Shown here in pieces: positions 5,616-11,823 of a DNA stretch of 11,823 nucleotides. How positions within the stretch are numbered: position 1 is the first letter of the stretch; the number at the start of each line of letters is the position of its first letter. The stretch lies in assembly GCA_029062725.1 (NCBI GenBank), contig JAIDPP010000311.1, positions 1 through 11,823 on the forward strand. The letters are read 5' to 3'. Under the pieces are notes generated by a model. It was given only the letters and a program-made list of their open reading frames with translations. It was not told the DNA's origin and did no database searches. A program made the position numbers and the translations under genes. This DNA is from Muribaculaceae bacterium. GTDB lineage: Bacteria; Bacteroidota; Bacteroidia; Bacteroidales; Muribaculaceae.

Positions 5616-8258
5616 TTATCTCATTATGGCGACTTCCGCCTTATTCCTGCCGCTCCTTACGGTATATATGCCGGATTTCACGCGCCGCCCATCCTTACCT
5701 TGCAGGTTCCAGACGGCACTTCCGTCAGCACCGGCCTTGAGCGAGGCTATCAAGGCTCCGTCGCTTCCGCTGACGGTGACCTCGGCATCCAGCGTCACCC
5801 CCCGCACGGTCAGGGCGCCGTTCCAGTCGGGAGAGATCTCGCGCGGCACCACAGATAGGGACGTCGCGCCCTCGGCTCCGTCGATGTCAGGCCATATCTC
5901 CACATAACCTTCATCCGTCGAGACCATCAGCGACCGGCTCTCCGGATTCCAGACCAGACCGTAACCGATGTCGGTAGGGAGGGAGGAATTGGCCGTCGTG
6001 TAATGGGCCACGACCCTCTTCCGGTCGGCAGAGATGCCCCATACTCCGGACCCTTCCGTAGTGACCCAGACACGCCCCGCATCATCCAGGCATACCCCCT
6101 GCGTCGGGATACGGCAGAGCGGATTGCCAAGGTAGTCGCCCTCTGTCAGGTCGAGCACACGCCCCTTGATCACGCCATCCTTTATCTCCGCCGATAGGTC
6201 GAGTTCGAAGAGCGTATAGAAATCGGCCAGCCAGAGAACCCCATTGGCAGGATCCTCGGCAAGCGCATAGCAGAAGCGGACGTCCCAGCGGCCTCCAAAC
6301 TGATCCTCTATGAAGCAGAATCGCTCCACCTTATCGTCCGACGTGTCGGCAAGGGTTCCGTTATGGTTGAGGCGTATGAAGTTCTTATCTCCTCCCTCCG
6401 GGGTAAAGAGAAGGATCTTGTTTCTGTTGGAAGGATGAGTAAAGGCATAGCACTTCATGTTGGGAGTGCCGTTGCCTGTAAGGGGGATTTTTATGGTTCC
6501 GATTCCTGAAGCCTTCCCGGCATCATGAGACGCGATCACTTTCCGGCGCTCGGCCGCGGGCCAATACATGAGAGAAATGGCTGGATTCCCCTCCTTCTGG
6601 TCGTCATAGTCGGTATGGACAGTCCAGAGCGTGGCATCTGAATCGAATACGGGAGTAGAGCAGAGTGCGTATCCTCCCCAACGTGTCGAACTGCGGAATA
6701 TCTCCTTGAAATTCGGGAAAGAGGAGAAGGGATCGGAAGGAGCGCTGAAATGCAGCGGCTCGGAGCCCGGGTCGGAAAGGTTCATGGCCGCCATCCCTCC
6801 GAAGGGGGAACCCAGCCATATATAGCGCCCGTCGGTCGGTTCCAACGACATCCCGACCGGATTCGCCATAGGGTATATCTCGCGGTTATGGCTGAAAATC
6901 TCGAAAAGCTCCGGATTTTCGGCGATGGAGCGGGGCACGTTGTATTCCGTCCCCGGAAGGCTCCACACTCCGTTCTTATACGTACTGAGCAGAGGCGGGA
7001 GCCTCTGAAGCATGGTGTTGAGAAGGAACGAGGTGCCGTAACTCACACCGATCGTACCGTATTCGGGAGAATAGGCAAGATGCGTGGAATGTGCCACTGC
7101 CGGCGCCGAGGGTCTGACCGCCTTCGAATCGTCTATCAGGAAGCATCCGTCGCCGAGGGTGGCGGGGGAGAATCGCCCGCGGTCGCAATAGGTCCAGCCT
7201 CCGGTCATATCCCATGAACCCATCAGGGAGATCTGGTGAGCCTTCCCGGTGGTGTCGGCGGTCCCGAGAGTTCTTATGAAATCCGGGGAATCCGGCCTTA
7301 CAGAGTTCGACAGCTGGTTGACGGCACCTCCCGTGAATAGAAGCCAACCCTCCTTGTTGCGTACGAGGTTCTGCTCGAAAGTATTCATCAGCATGACATC
7401 CGTTCCTATCTCCGGCAGCCACAAGTCCTTGATATGCTTTCTGACCCATTTCCCGTCGGAGAAGATAGCGGCGTTAAGGGAGTAGGTGCCTGTGGCGAGC
7501 TTGTCGCCGATGTAAATGAATGATGTTCCGGCGCAGGGAAGGAAGATCTGCGGATTCCCCGGGGCATCGCCGTCAGGAATGGGGGTAAGGTCGGCTAATG
7601 ACGCGGGATACTCCCGGGAACCGCCGTCGTAGAGGACGCCGTCAGACTGAATCACCGTCCGGGATCCGCATCGCGCGGCGCGTTCCACATCGGCTCCGAG
7701 GGAGACTCTTTTCAAGGTCTCTCCATTAAGGCCGTCAACCACCATATAGCCTCCCGCCGTGGCGAGCCATATCTGCGTGCCGCAGAGCGTCATGGAGTTG
7801 ATTTTCGCCCAGCCGGGACGGTCGCTGTCGAGCAGGACGTTATTATGTTTCGTCTCTCCGGAATCGCCGATGATATCAAGCGCACCATCGGAATAGAGCA
7901 GCGCAAGGAATCCTCCCTCGGGAGAATATTCCGCCGCGGTTACGGTGGCTCCGTGAAGGGCATAAAGATCCGAGAGGGGGAAGATGCCGCGCGAGGGCTC
8001 ATCCTTGAGATAGATAAAGGGGGCGGCCACAGGCACTTTGTAGGTGTCCAGACCGGAATTATGAGATTTCTGGAAGAGATGGAAATAAGTGCGCTTCTCT
8101 GTGTCGATTATGCGGACCGGTGCCGAATCGAAGGCCGGATGCAGCTTCATGCTTTCGGCCTTCATTCCGCCCGCAAGGGCGAGGATAGCGGCCATAGCAA
8201 GCGGCAGCCTCCGCAGGGTTGTCATTAGTGATCGGGTGATGTTGTTGTTCAGTTTCAT
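5616..8258 (-). CDS. PorZ-like beta-propeller exported protein with C-terminal T9SS/FlgD-like domain
   Basis: Large exported protein (880 residues from the ATG at 8258) resembling PorZ-type two-propeller proteins of Bacteroidetes. Basic residues and a hydrophobic core (LPLAMAAILALAGGMKA) form a signal peptide. The following region carries propeller-like repeats, including YSPEGGFLALLYSDGALDII and the later LAYSPEYGTIGVSYG and GRVWVTTEGSGVWGIS blades. The last ~50 residues (SLKAGADGSAVWNLQGKDGR, then VKSGIYTVRSG and VAIMR) match the beta-sandwich sorting-type domain found at T9SS cargo and PorZ C-termini. In Porphyromonas, PorZ is a surface component of the type IX secretion attachment complex; whether this homologue does that job is unknown. 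Alternative in-frame ATGs are 8327 (23 residues longer, with an unlikely N-region before the signal) and 8225 (869 residues, giving the most compact signal peptide). The DcaP-like gene lies upstream on the same strand; a terminator hairpin follows. Confidence 0.72.
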   Translation of the reverse strand: MKLNNNITRSLMTTLRRLPLAMAAILALAGGMKAESMKLHPAFDSAPVRIIDTEKRTYFHLFQKSHNSGLDTYKVPVAAPFIYLKDEPSRGIFPLSDLYALHGATVTAAEYSPEGGFLALLYSDGALDIIGDSGETKHNNVLLDSDRPGWAKINSMTLCGTQIWLATAGGYMVVDGLNGETLKRVSLGADVERAARCGSRTVIQSDGVLYDGGSREYPASLADLTPIPDGDAPGNPQIFLPCAGTSFIYIGDKLATGTYSLNAAIFSDGKWVRKHIKDLWLPEIGTDVMLMNTFEQNLVRNKEGWLLFTGGAVNQLSNSVRPDSPDFIRTLGTADTTGKAHQISLMGSWDMTGGWTYCDRGRFSPATLGDGCFLIDDSKAVRPSAPAVAHSTHLAYSPEYGTIGVSYGTSFLLNTMLQRLPPLLSTYKNGVWSLPGTEYNVPRSIAENPELFEIFSHNREIYPMANPVGMSLEPTDGRYIWLGSPFGGMAAMNLSDPGSEPLHFSAPSDPFSSFPNFKEIFRSSTRWGGYALCSTPVFDSDATLWTVHTDYDDQKEGNPAISLMYWPAAERRKVIASHDAGKASGIGTIKIPLTGNGTPNMKCYAFTHPSNRNKILLFTPEGGDKNFIRLNHNGTLADTSDDKVERFCFIEDQFGGRWDVRFCYALAEDPANGVLWLADFYTLFELDLSAEIKDGVIKGRVLDLTEGDYLGNPLCRIPTQGVCLDDAGRVWVTTEGSGVWGISADRKRVVAHYTTANSSLPTDIGYGLVWNPESRSLMVSTDEGYVEIWPDIDGAEGATSLSVVPREISPDWNGALTVRGVTLDAEVTVSGSDGALIASLKAGADGSAVWNLQGKDGRRVKSGIYTVRSGRNKAEVAIMR

Positions 8259-8387
8259 AATGCGGAAAGGACTCCGGAAATGATATGGCTCCCGGAATCC
8301 TTTAATATTAACGTAGTTATTTCTCATAAATTGCCTTGGAAACTTTCCCGCTTAAAATAGAGGAAAGGGATGCGCCAGCCCGGGGTG

Positions 8388-9749
8388 TCAGAACGTCAGC
8401 ATGAATTGCGTCTGGATACGGTTGTCGAAACCGGAGCCGACATTCCATGTGCCGCGGCGCCCGTAGAGGTATTCCATTCCGACCTGAAGGTAGGAAGAGA
8501 TGTTATAGAAAGCGTTGGCCGCGAAATAAAAGCCATACTTATAGTCGTTGAAGTGTCCCTCCTCGGTGGCGTTCTCCTTAGCGTATGGGCCGACTTTCCA
8601 TATCCGGGCTTCCGAGGCGACTGCATTCACCTGCCAGCGCTTGTTGATGGTGTAGCTGGCGCCTAAGACAAGACCCATCATCGGATTGGCGCTCATTTTC
8701 CCGACCTGTTTCTGGGAGGGAGTGAACGAGAGCGGAAGGCCGGCAAGATCCTGAATATAGTTGCCGATACCGTGGCCGTAGATGGCCTGCATGTTGAACA
8801 CGAGCTGACGTATCGGATTCCAGTTTCCGCTCACCATCACTCCCCATCCGAATGCGTGTCGGCGCTTCTGCTCCACTTCGTCGCGGTAGATGAAATTACG
8901 GACGATACCGCTCAGACGTATGCGGTTGTATTTCGACTCCGCCCATTCCACCCATACCGGGAAGTCGGGGACATTCTGACTGTAATAGTTGGGGTCGGCC
9001 ACTACCTCCCCCTCTTCAAGCCAGTCCTGATAATCGGGACCGTAATAACGGCCGGAGGAATGGTAATACGTCGGGGTGGCGAGTCCGAACGCGAACCGCA
9101 GCCCGTTTCTGAAGGCGGGCGAGATATAGCTGACCTCGTAAGCCGTGGCTGACACTTCACCGGAGGGTCCCTGGGGATCGATCGTAGGGGGCTGCGCCGC
9201 TAATTCATCCTTGAAGAGTGTGGTTTTGCGCCCCGCCGTGAAACCACGCCAGGAGGCGTAGCAATCCTTGAGCTGGATATCATTGGTATTGCCGCTGGCG
9301 CCTATCTTGATATATCCCGTGATCTGGTCGCAGCTTCCACCGAAACCTACTACCTGGAAGTCAACATCGGCATTGAGGGCGTTGATATAGAAATCGGATT
9401 TATGGCCTTTGATGGCCGGAACAGGTATGGAATTGGTGGTGAAGTTGATTCCGGCTCCCTTCTGGTCGTAGAGATCATTGCCCAGATCGACCCCCAATAT
9501 AGGGTTGACCTGACCACCGATTGTCAGGGCGAAGCGATGGTCATCTGTGTGGATGCAGAAATGAGGCACCGGAATATCCTTGTTTCCGTGCGGACGATGA
9601 AGGTCAAACAAGGCATGGCGAGTAGAATCGTTGCGGGCCTTTGAGAAGCTGATCTTGGTCCCGGAAGTCTCTTTGTTTTCATCTTTGCCCGCGATTGCCG
9701 TTAAAGAAACGCCGGCGAGAAGCATGATGGTCAGGTAGCGATAGGACAT
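8388..9749 (-). CDS. DcaP-like outer-membrane porin
   Basis: Outer-membrane beta-barrel of 453 residues, similar to the DcaP family of trimeric porins. It has an N-terminal signal peptide (YLTIMLLAGVSLTAIA, cleavage near residue 20), then a short charged linker with a possible helical segment. Alternating amphipathic strands follow through the rest of the protein: FALTIGGQVNPILGVDLG, SDFYINALNADVDFQVVG, QITGYIKIGAS, KYGFYFAANAFYNISSYLQV. The chain ends in Phe (QTQFMLTF), the classic barrel-assembly signature. Family members carry dicarboxylates or other small anions in Acinetobacter; substrate here is unknown. The stop lies 60 bp or more before the PorZ-like gene on the same strand, with no clear terminator between them, so co-transcription is possible. 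The leader contains only a weak promoter candidate (CAAAAATT on the plus strand at 9868-9875, one mismatch from a minus-strand -7 box). Confidence 0.8.
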   Translation of the reverse strand: MSYRYLTIMLLAGVSLTAIAGKDENKETSGTKISFSKARNDSTRHALFDLHRPHGNKDIPVPHFCIHTDDHRFALTIGGQVNPILGVDLGNDLYDQKGAGINFTTNSIPVPAIKGHKSDFYINALNADVDFQVVGFGGSCDQITGYIKIGASGNTNDIQLKDCYASWRGFTAGRKTTLFKDELAAQPPTIDPQGPSGEVSATAYEVSYISPAFRNGLRFAFGLATPTYYHSSGRYYGPDYQDWLEEGEVVADPNYYSQNVPDFPVWVEWAESKYNRIRLSGIVRNFIYRDEVEQKRRHAFGWGVMVSGNWNPIRQLVFNMQAIYGHGIGNYIQDLAGLPLSFTPSQKQVGKMSANPMMGLVLGASYTINKRWQVNAVASEARIWKVGPYAKENATEEGHFNDYKYGFYFAANAFYNISSYLQVGMEYLYGRRGTWNVGSGFDNRIQTQFMLTF

Positions 9750-10156
9750 AAGCGTCGGTGTTGGTCCGGGGAAATAGATAAATCTCCGGATATTGTTGGA
9801 ATTTTGCGATAATATTAATCTGGATTAGACACCCATTTAAGGATTTGGTTTAATCTTAAGTAACTCACAAAAATTAAACGATATAATGGACTGTAACTCC
9901 AGAAGAGTATCTTGAACCATAAAACTTGGTCTTTTGGCTCGGTTTACCTTTGTCATTCAGTCGCATACGACAGTATTCTCCTTCATTCCGCAGGCACATC
10001 GCATCCAAAATCCCTGCGTTTTATGTGTTCATTAATTTTTGCGAGTTACTTATTTTTATCCAGATCTCTTATCTCGGACGCTATTATTACCCCTATTATT
10101 TCTCATCCTCAAAAAAATTTGATAACTTTGATATTATTTTCCAAGCCGACAGATAA
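9750..10156. other. Divergent intergenic region, AT-rich
   Basis: About 400 bases between the divergently transcribed DcaP-like and glycosyltransferase genes, clearly AT-richer than the genes on either side. It must hold promoters for both directions. The plus-strand promoter near 10099-10130 is listed separately. A second plus-strand -7-like box, TACCTTTG (9945-9952), has no good -33 partner at the right distance (CTTG lies only 16 nt upstream) and could serve a small RNA or a longer leader; I consider it weak. A short inverted repeat TAATC-TG-GATTA (9816-9827) lies ~70 bases before the DcaP-like start and could be an operator half-site pair, but it is short enough to occur by chance. The small open frames here (for example 9912-10160 and 9926-10156) have no recognisable protein features. 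I see no tRNA or mobile-element end. Confidence 0.6.
10099..10130 (+). promoter_or_regulatory. Bacteroidetes-type promoter of the glycan operon
   Basis: TAACTTTG at 10123-10130 matches the TAnnTTTG -7 consensus in full. A TTTC (10099-10102; consensus TTTG) lies exactly 20 nt upstream, the expected spacing. Transcription would start near 10134-10137, about 20 nt before the ATG at 10157. Together with the promoter of the steroid-reductase operon, this supports a Bacteroidetes origin for the window. Confidence 0.7.
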
Positions 10157-11017
10157 ATGAAGAAACTGGATAAGATAGCCAAATGGGGCGGCGACCTCTC
10201 CCAGACCCTTATGAGTCTGGTGAAAATCCCTCTGCTCTCACGCCGGAGTTCCAAGCTCCCCCCTGCGCCGGAGGGTATCGACGAGCTGGTGGTTCTGGCC
10301 AACGGCCCATCGCTCACGCGCACCGTCGAGGAGCACCGCGGATTTCTGAAAGGGCGCGCGCTGTTAGCTGTGAATCTCTTCGCTGTCTCTCCCCTCTATA
10401 CGGAACTGAAACCGCAATACTATATCATCGCCGACCCCCTCTTCTGGATTGTGGATGAGAAAAGGGAGGCGCTTTTCGGCTCGATAGCCGAAAAGACCGA
10501 CTGGCCGATGCATCTCTTCGTGCCGACCCGCGCGCTATCCGATTCCAAATGGAGGGAGATAGTGGCGGCCAATCCCAACGTCAGTATTCATCTCTACAAC
10601 ACCACCCCCGTCGAGGGTTTCGCCGGATTCGAGAGGTGGGTCTATCGCCACGGTCTCGGTATGCCGCGCCCCCATAACGTTCTCATCCCCTCCATCGCCA
10701 CAGCCCTCCGGATGCCTTTCCGGAAGATCTACCTGGCCGGTGCCGACCATTCCTGGCTCCCCGAGATTTCTGTCACGGATGATAACGAGGTACTTATGCA
10801 TCAGAAGCATTTCTACGACCGCGATTCCTCAAAAGCGGAGACGGTGAAGAAGGAAGATCTGGAGTCGGCGCGCCTACACGTGATCCTTTATCACATGCAC
10901 GTGGCCTTCAAGGCCTATTTCACGCTCCGAGACTACGCGGCTTCGCTGGGGAAAGAGATCGTAAACATTACTCCGGGCAGCTTTATCGATGCTTTCCGGA
11001 GAGAAAAAATACATTGA
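10157..11017 (+). CDS. MAF/DUF115-type glycosyltransferase
   Basis: Cytoplasmic protein of 286 residues belonging to the DUF115/MAF (6-hydroxymethylpterin-pyrophosphokinase MptE-like) superfamily of sialyltransferase-like enzymes. The glycine-rich nucleotide-binding start LVVLANGPSL is at ~44-53, the conserved AVN at 71-73, and ADP at 92-94 in YYIIADPLFWIVD. A later conserved YLAGADHSW is at ~192-200, with a His-rich stretch after it (LMHQKHFYD). MAF proteins in flagellated bacteria transfer pseudaminic or legionaminic acids to protein. No signal peptide or transmembrane span is evident. The gene starts ~20 nt after a good promoter, and the cytidylyltransferase begins 2 bp after its stop, followed by a NeuB-like gene, so it probably uses a CMP-activated nonulosonic acid donor. 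The acceptor is unknown. Annotation as a generic DUF115 protein would also be acceptable. Confidence 0.8.
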   Translation: MKKLDKIAKWGGDLSQTLMSLVKIPLLSRRSSKLPPAPEGIDELVVLANGPSLTRTVEEHRGFLKGRALLAVNLFAVSPLYTELKPQYYIIADPLFWIVDEKREALFGSIAEKTDWPMHLFVPTRALSDSKWREIVAANPNVSIHLYNTTPVEGFAGFERWVYRHGLGMPRPHNVLIPSIATALRMPFRKIYLAGADHSWLPEISVTDDNEVLMHQKHFYDRDSSKAETVKKEDLESARLHVILYHMHVAFKAYFTLRDYAASLGKEIVNITPGSFIDAFRREKIH

Positions 11018-11019
11018 CC

Positions 11020-11784
11020 ATGAAGCAGACACCATCCGATGGCATCGTGATCCAGGCCCGCTCCGGATCCACAAGAATGCCTGCCAAAATCCTCCTCCCT
11101 TTCGACGGGGAGAGAAGAATCATCGACATCATTCTGGAGAATATCAAGCGCGACTGTCCGGATAAGAAAACCGTGCTGGCCACTACCGACAATCCCGCCG
11201 ACGATATCCTCGAGCGCATCGCCGCCGAGCATGGAGTCCTTTGCTTCCGCGGAAGCGAGGAGAATGTCCTCGACCGCTTTATAGGAGCCGCCGACAGATT
11301 CGGCCTCGACCGCATTATCCGCGTATGCTCCGACAATCCTTTCCTGCAGACATCCTCCTTCCCGGAGATGTTCGCCGCGCAGTCGCGTTCGGGAGCCGAC
11401 TATGTATGCTACGCCTTCCCTGACGGACGCCCGACCATCAAGTCGCATATCGGGCTCTACGCCGAACTCGCAACCGCCGACGCCCTGAGGCGCACGGCCG
11501 CGATGACCGGCGAGAAGCTCTATCTCGAACACGTCACTATCTTCCTCTACACCCATCCGGAGTTATTCTCCATCGAGAAGCTCCCGCTGCCGGAATTCCT
11601 GAGCGAACGCACCGACCTGCGCCTCACTCTCGACACACCCTCCGATTTCTCCCTTCTGCAGGAACTCTTCGGACGCCTCAAAGAACGCCCCGTCAGTTCT
11701 GTGGAGGAGTTAGTCGCCCTTATCGACAGCAATCCGGAATATGGGAAGATCATGAAGACAAATATAATCCGCAACGAGAAATGA
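11020..11784 (+). CDS. SpsF/NeuA-like cytidylyltransferase
   Basis: Nucleotidyltransferase of 254 residues in the SpsF/acylneuraminate cytidylyltransferase group, predicted to activate a sugar acid as its CMP (or related NMP) derivative for the adjacent glycosyltransferase. The N-terminal nucleotide-binding signature VIQARSGSTRMPAKIL is at 10-25. Further family landmarks are the ATTDNPADD segment (~53-61), the FRGSEENVLDRF motif, RVCSDNPF (in place of the common DxP), LEHVTIFLYTHPE, and the C-terminal LRLTLDTPSDFSLL. The ATG at 11020 is preferred over the in-frame TTG at 11014 because the TTG overlaps the upstream stop and ATG gives the standard N-terminus. There is a 2-bp gap from the glycosyltransferase gene, and the stop overlaps the next start as ATGA (11781-11784), so the three genes are a tightly coupled operon. 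Which sugar is activated cannot be told from sequence. Confidence 0.88.
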   Translation: MKQTPSDGIVIQARSGSTRMPAKILLPFDGERRIIDIILENIKRDCPDKKTVLATTDNPADDILERIAAEHGVLCFRGSEENVLDRFIGAADRFGLDRIIRVCSDNPFLQTSSFPEMFAAQSRSGADYVCYAFPDGRPTIKSHIGLYAELATADALRRTAAMTGEKLYLEHVTIFLYTHPELFSIEKLPLPEFLSERTDLRLTLDTPSDFSLLQELFGRLKERPVSSVEELVALIDSNPEYGKIMKTNIIRNEK

Positions 11785-11823
11785 ATAATCCCAATCATAC
11801 ATATATCATTGGCGAGATAGGCC
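11781..11823 (+). CDS. NeuB/SpsE-like nonulosonate synthase, only the first 14 codons
   Basis: An ATG overlapping the preceding stop by 4 bp opens a frame that continues to the window edge and reads MNNPNHTYIIGEIG. The IIGEIG (usually I-[IA]-[EA]-E-I-G before xNHxG) is the conserved start of NeuB/SpsE synthases, which condense phosphoenolpyruvate with an N-acylated hexosamine to make sialic, legionaminic or related acids. Only this fragment is visible, so the call leans on the motif plus its place directly after an SpsF/NeuA-like gene. Confidence 0.75.
   Translation, partial: MNNPNHTYIIGEIG

Noticed and set aside
5275..5907. 210-residue plus-strand open frame spanning the SRD5A/PorZ-like junction
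   Set aside because: It crosses two real minus-strand genes and a terminator and has low-complexity composition without family motifs.
8259..8327. ATG at 8327 as start of the PorZ-like protein
   Set aside because: It would put a polar 23-residue segment before the signal peptide; the ATGs at 8258 or 8225 give normal signal peptides. It remains possible.
8328..8387. Possible terminator or promoter between the DcaP-like and PorZ-like genes
   Set aside because: I found only short palindromic pieces (such as GGAAAGTTTCC) without a usable loop and no good TAnnTTTG match, so neither is called.
9912..10160. Two small plus-strand open frames (82 and 76 residues) in the divergent region
   Set aside because: They overlap each other and the promoter of the glycosyltransferase gene, and have no recognisable domains; the AT-rich composition explains the hydrophobic content.
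11014..11019. TTG at 11014 as start of the SpsF-like gene
   Set aside because: It only adds two residues and overlaps the upstream stop; the ATG at 11020 is the ordinary choice.

Overview
The window looks like a chromosomal segment from a gut-type member of Bacteroidales. Four things point there: a Bacteroidetes-style release factor 2, a GT9/DUF4254 pair, PorZ-like and DcaP-like envelope proteins, and two promoters with the TTTG-N20-TAnnTTTG architecture of the Bacteroidetes primary sigma factor. Genes mostly lack Shine-Dalgarno sequences, which also fits. The high GC content would suit Muribaculaceae or a relative, but the family cannot be fixed from sequence reading alone.

Layout. Bases 1-961 (+) are the 3' part of prfB (release factor 2). 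It converges on, and overlaps by 41 bp, a minus-strand pair (2580 to 921): a DUF4254 protein followed by a GT9 heptosyltransferase-like enzyme, overlapping by 14 bp. Next comes a compact minus-strand three-gene operon (5541 to 2734): a steroid 5-alpha-reductase (SRD5A) family membrane protein, an old-yellow-enzyme-type flavin oxidoreductase, and a short-chain dehydrogenase. It has its own promoter, which gives a nearly leaderless mRNA, and a clear intrinsic terminator at 2662-2693. Upstream on the same strand are a PorZ-like beta-propeller protein (8258 to 5616) with its own terminator hairpin, and a DcaP-like outer-membrane porin (9749 to 8388). A roughly 400-bp AT-rich divergent region (9750-10156) separates these from a plus-strand operon: a MAF/DUF115-type glycosyltransferase, an SpsF/NeuA-like cytidylyltransferase, and the first codons of a NeuB/SpsE-like nonulosonate synthase cut by the window edge.

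Functionally, the centrepiece is the SRD5A-OYE-SDR operon. It has the gene content expected for reducing 3-oxo-delta-4 steroids or bile acids: 5-alpha reduction, probable 5-beta reduction, and 3-keto reduction. The same three activities underlie allo-/iso-bile-acid formation (such as isoallolithocholate) reported in gut Bacteroidetes. The bacterial SRD5A keeps the catalytic Glu and Tyr and the NADPH-site residues of the human enzymes. The right-hand operon probably makes and transfers a sialic-acid-like sugar onto a surface glycan or protein. The left-hand GT9/DUF4254 pair probably serves envelope polysaccharide assembly.
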